From positions 1-6,288 of the forward strand of contig JAMCZM010000030.1 in the NCBI GenBank assembly GCA_023485645.1: 6,288 nucleotides of DNA. Direction: 5' to 3'. Below, piece after piece: positions 4,434 through 6,288 of the stretch. The position numbers were made by a program, and so were the translations under genes. This DNA is from Candidatus Martarchaeota archaeon. Lineage in GTDB: Archaea; Micrarchaeota; Micrarchaeia; Micrarchaeales; Micrarchaeaceae. Numbering within the stretch: the first letter of the stretch is position 1; each line of letters begins with the position of its first letter. The notes beneath the pieces are model-generated. The model did no database searches. It was given only the letters and a program-made list of their open reading frames with translations, and was not told where the DNA came from.

Positions 4434-5693
4434 ATGAATAGAAGTAGCATATTAGATGAGATAGACAAAAACCTGCGCGTAAAACGATCTGACATCGTAT
4501 ATAAACACATGAAAGACCCGGCATTGCTTAGATACTATTATAAAGTAAAAATGATGCCGTTAACTGAAAAGCTTGAGCTCTCTGGTTCTTCGCCTACAGA
4601 CGTATTCATTGGTAGATATAATTATCCTAATGTTATGATAGGGCCAATGATACCCCCAGAATTTGGAGATACATCAATACTTGCAACTCCAGAAAGATGG
4701 AGGCATTTTTCAATTGATAATATTGTTGATTCACGCTCAAAGCTTGTACGTGGAACATATCTATCTAATGTATCGCATGTTGAGAAGGGTGTTATGGAGC
4801 AGCAAATACGCGATCTTGCACTTGCAGAAAAGCCTGCTGATTCTGAGGTAGGATTTAAAAGAAAACCCTATGTAAAAATTGCGCTCTCAGATGAGGTACA
4901 GCCATATGGCCCGTCTGGCGAGATGCGTTCTTTTTTAGTGCATAATATAAAGGCCAATAAAAAAATAGAGCGTTATTATTTTGATACAGATGCAAAGGCA
5001 AGCACCTCAATAATAGAATTGTATGAGAGAGGCATTCCCGTTTCAAAGATACAGCAAGGGCTTTCAGCAGGATTATTTGGATTATCCAAAAAAAGAAAGT
5101 TTGTACCTACGCGCTGGAGCATAACTGCAGTTGATGATACGATAGCAAAAAATAACTTAGAAATGGTAAAAAGTTATAGTAGTATAGATGCAATATATGC
5201 GTACTATCACGTTTCGCTTGATAATAGATGGCTCATATTCTTTATACCTGGAAAATGGGAGTACGAATCCGCAGAAGCATGGTACCCTAAAACCATATGG
5301 AACGAAAATGGGGTTGATGTATCCATATACTCATCATATGAGAGTTATTCCGGTAGAAAGGGATATGCTGAGATTGGTGGATGTTATTATGCGGCAAAGC
5401 TTGCCGTCACCGAAAAACTCAAAATGCTAAACAGCCAGGCTACAGTTCTTATATTAAGAGAGGTACATGAGGGCTATTTAATGCCCGTAGGCGTATGGAA
5501 TGTAAGAGAGCATGTTAGGGAAACACTAGAATCAACGCCAACAATACTTAACACAAAAGATGAATTACTTAACTTTATTAAATCCAAAATGGATATAACA
5601 GTGAATGAATGGATAAAAAACTGTAGAATACTAAAAGAGTTATCGCATCAGAAAAGTTTAAAGGGCTATATAAATAATTCAACCCTCATATAA
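4434..5693 (+). CDS. nreA: Nre-family archaeal DNA repair protein
   Basis: Nre proteins are archaeal factors linked to repair of alkylation and other DNA damage, and characterised members bind the sliding clamp PCNA through a C-terminal PIP motif. The 419-residue protein shows the family blocks in order: SSPTDVFIGRYNYPNVMIGP (about 52-71), SDEVQPYGPSGEM (about 152-164), VPTRWSITAVDDT (about 224-236), an EIGGCYYAAKLAV region (about 313-324), and REVHEGYLMPVGVWNVREHVR (342-362). The C-terminal QKSLKGYI (406-413) resembles a PIP box (QxxLxx plus aromatics), but the final aromatic is replaced by Ile and a six-residue tail follows. The N-terminal cysteine zinc finger of some Nre proteins is absent here, since the first 40 residues contain no Cys. 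The start at 4434 suits a leaderless message. The last 15 bases overlap the convergent neighbour. The family call is firm. The A rather than B subtype is less sure. Confidence 0.88.
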   Translation: MNRSSILDEIDKNLRVKRSDIVYKHMKDPALLRYYYKVKMMPLTEKLELSGSSPTDVFIGRYNYPNVMIGPMIPPEFGDTSILATPERWRHFSIDNIVDSRSKLVRGTYLSNVSHVEKGVMEQQIRDLALAEKPADSEVGFKRKPYVKIALSDEVQPYGPSGEMRSFLVHNIKANKKIERYYFDTDAKASTSIIELYERGIPVSKIQQGLSAGLFGLSKKRKFVPTRWSITAVDDTIAKNNLEMVKSYSSIDAIYAYYHVSLDNRWLIFFIPGKWEYESAEAWYPKTIWNENGVDVSIYSSYESYSGRKGYAEIGGCYYAAKLAVTEKLKMLNSQATVLILREVHEGYLMPVGVWNVREHVRETLESTPTILNTKDELLNFIKSKMDITVNEWIKNCRILKELSHQKSLKGYINNSTLI

Positions 5694-6288
5694 TAAACAA
5701 AAGCGCGAATCCTCCCTCAATGCTATATCGTCTCGTAGTATCCAATTCTTATTGGTATATTTTTCTTTGGCAATAAGATTTGATAAATTTTCTATGCCAA
5801 TATCAGCCATTGACGCACTTTTAGAATTTTTAAAGAATGATTTTATGGTTGATATTATATTATTTGACAATCTTTTCTTATACTGATCTATGTTTACATT
5901 ACTGCCATTCATTGTAGATATACTTGGAAGCATACGCAAGGCATGCGAATCGGACTCTAATAGTCTTAATGAACTTGAGATTTTTTTAAAATCCCATGGT
6001 CCAACCGCTATCACTCCATGATACATAAATGAATGACCCTGCGCTATATGCTGCCCATTACCAACAAGCGGCATACCATTAAAACGTATGCTATACGCAT
6101 TCCCCAATTCCAATTTTATATCTGCATTAAGTGTTATTTCTATTGCTTTTGCAATCATGCTGCCATAAATTTTGTGTATCACTCCAGGATTAACTTTCTC
6201 ACTATTATGCATCGGACCAGTTATCGAATAGGATAATACATTCTCATCTATATATATAGGCTTGCCAGCGGTTATCTGATGAAAAAAA
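5679..6288 (-). CDS. Lipoate/biotin protein ligase-like protein, atypical (5' partial)
   Basis: The minus-strand frame is open to the window edge, so the gene begins outside and about 202 residues are visible. An internal ATG at 6212 is not the true start, because conserved sequence precedes it: FHQITAGKPIYIDENVLSYSI matches the lipoate ligase (LplA-type) segment usually written RRxSGGGAVFHD...T. Further on, RFNGMPLVGNGQH and FMYHGVIAV correspond to the family's NGKKISGSAQ and HHGTLLL segments. LplA enzymes attach lipoate to E2 or H proteins via an acyl-adenylate. Here the catalytic lysine position reads MPLVG (Pro) and the glycine-rich loop reads TAGK. The only visible cysteine is near the C-terminus, so a LipM-type cysteine mechanism is not supported either. 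It may be an inactive, partner-dependent or differently acting relative. It ends with TGA at 5679-5681, inside the 3' end of nre. Confidence 0.68.
   Translation of the reverse strand, partial: FFHQITAGKPIYIDENVLSYSITGPMHNSEKVNPGVIHKIYGSMIAKAIEITLNADIKLELGNAYSIRFNGMPLVGNGQHIAQGHSFMYHGVIAVGPWDFKKISSSLRLLESDSHALRMLPSISTMNGSNVNIDQYKKRLSNNIISTIKSFFKNSKSASMADIGIENLSNLIAKEKYTNKNWILRDDIALREDSRFCLLYEG

Noticed and set aside
4313..4510. Minus-strand open frame spanning the peptidase-nre intergenic region
   Set aside because: It overlaps the starts of two well-supported genes and its composition (MCLYTMSDRF and hydrophobic runs) looks like translated AT-rich intergenic DNA.
5679..6212. Complete 177-residue gene starting at ATG 6212
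   Set aside because: The frame continues upstream to the window edge and the upstream residues (ITAGKPIYIDENVLSYSI) match a conserved part of the ligase fold, so the gene is 5' partial.

Overview
The window looks archaeal. It carries an Nre-family DNA-repair protein (a family known from archaea), a histidyl-tRNA synthetase with archaeal/eukaryotic-type motifs, T-rich archaeal-style terminators, and at least one start (nre) that appears leaderless, about 30 nt from a TATA-like box. The DNA is AT-rich. A small-genome lineage such as a DPANN/ARMAN-type archaeon, or a Thermoplasmatales relative, would fit, but the lineage is a guess.

Layout. 1-132 (+) is the 3' end of a membrane protein. 148-1497 (-) is hisS, convergent with it. 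1583-3082 is a small foreign-looking insert, by eye more AT-rich than its surroundings, with three genes on the + strand: 1863-2222 (a SPASM domain fragment of a radical SAM peptide maturase), 2227-2823 (a Toastrack/DUF4097-like beta-repeat protein) and 2871-3029 (an unlisted 52-codon gene for a peptide ending in a three-cysteine tail). 3255-4343 (-) is an M24 Xaa-Pro peptidase. 4434-5693 (+) is the Nre protein, divergent from the peptidase. 5679-6288 (-) is a lipoate-ligase-like protein, cut by the window edge and overlapping the end of nre by 15 bp.

The main discovery candidate is the insert. It is bracketed by a gapless direct repeat (1479-1582 and 3105-3208; 97 of 104 positions match, with 55 consecutive identical bases). 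The repeat is the promoter, start codon and first codons of hisS. The simplest reading is that the peptidase and hisS were once adjacent on the minus strand, and that a small element entered at the 5' end of hisS, leaving one old and one replacement copy of the promoter and start. No integrase or transposase is visible.

The cargo resembles a reduced RiPP (ribosomally made, post-translationally modified peptide) locus: a short peptide with a CNHGICINSGSC tail, a SPASM domain, and a Toastrack protein. The radical SAM barrel that normally carries the catalytic CX3CX2C cluster is absent from the window. The cassette is therefore either decayed or depends on a radical SAM enzyme encoded elsewhere. 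The surrounding genes are mostly housekeeping (translation, peptide turnover, DNA repair, lipoate-type chemistry) and appear to be independent transcription units.
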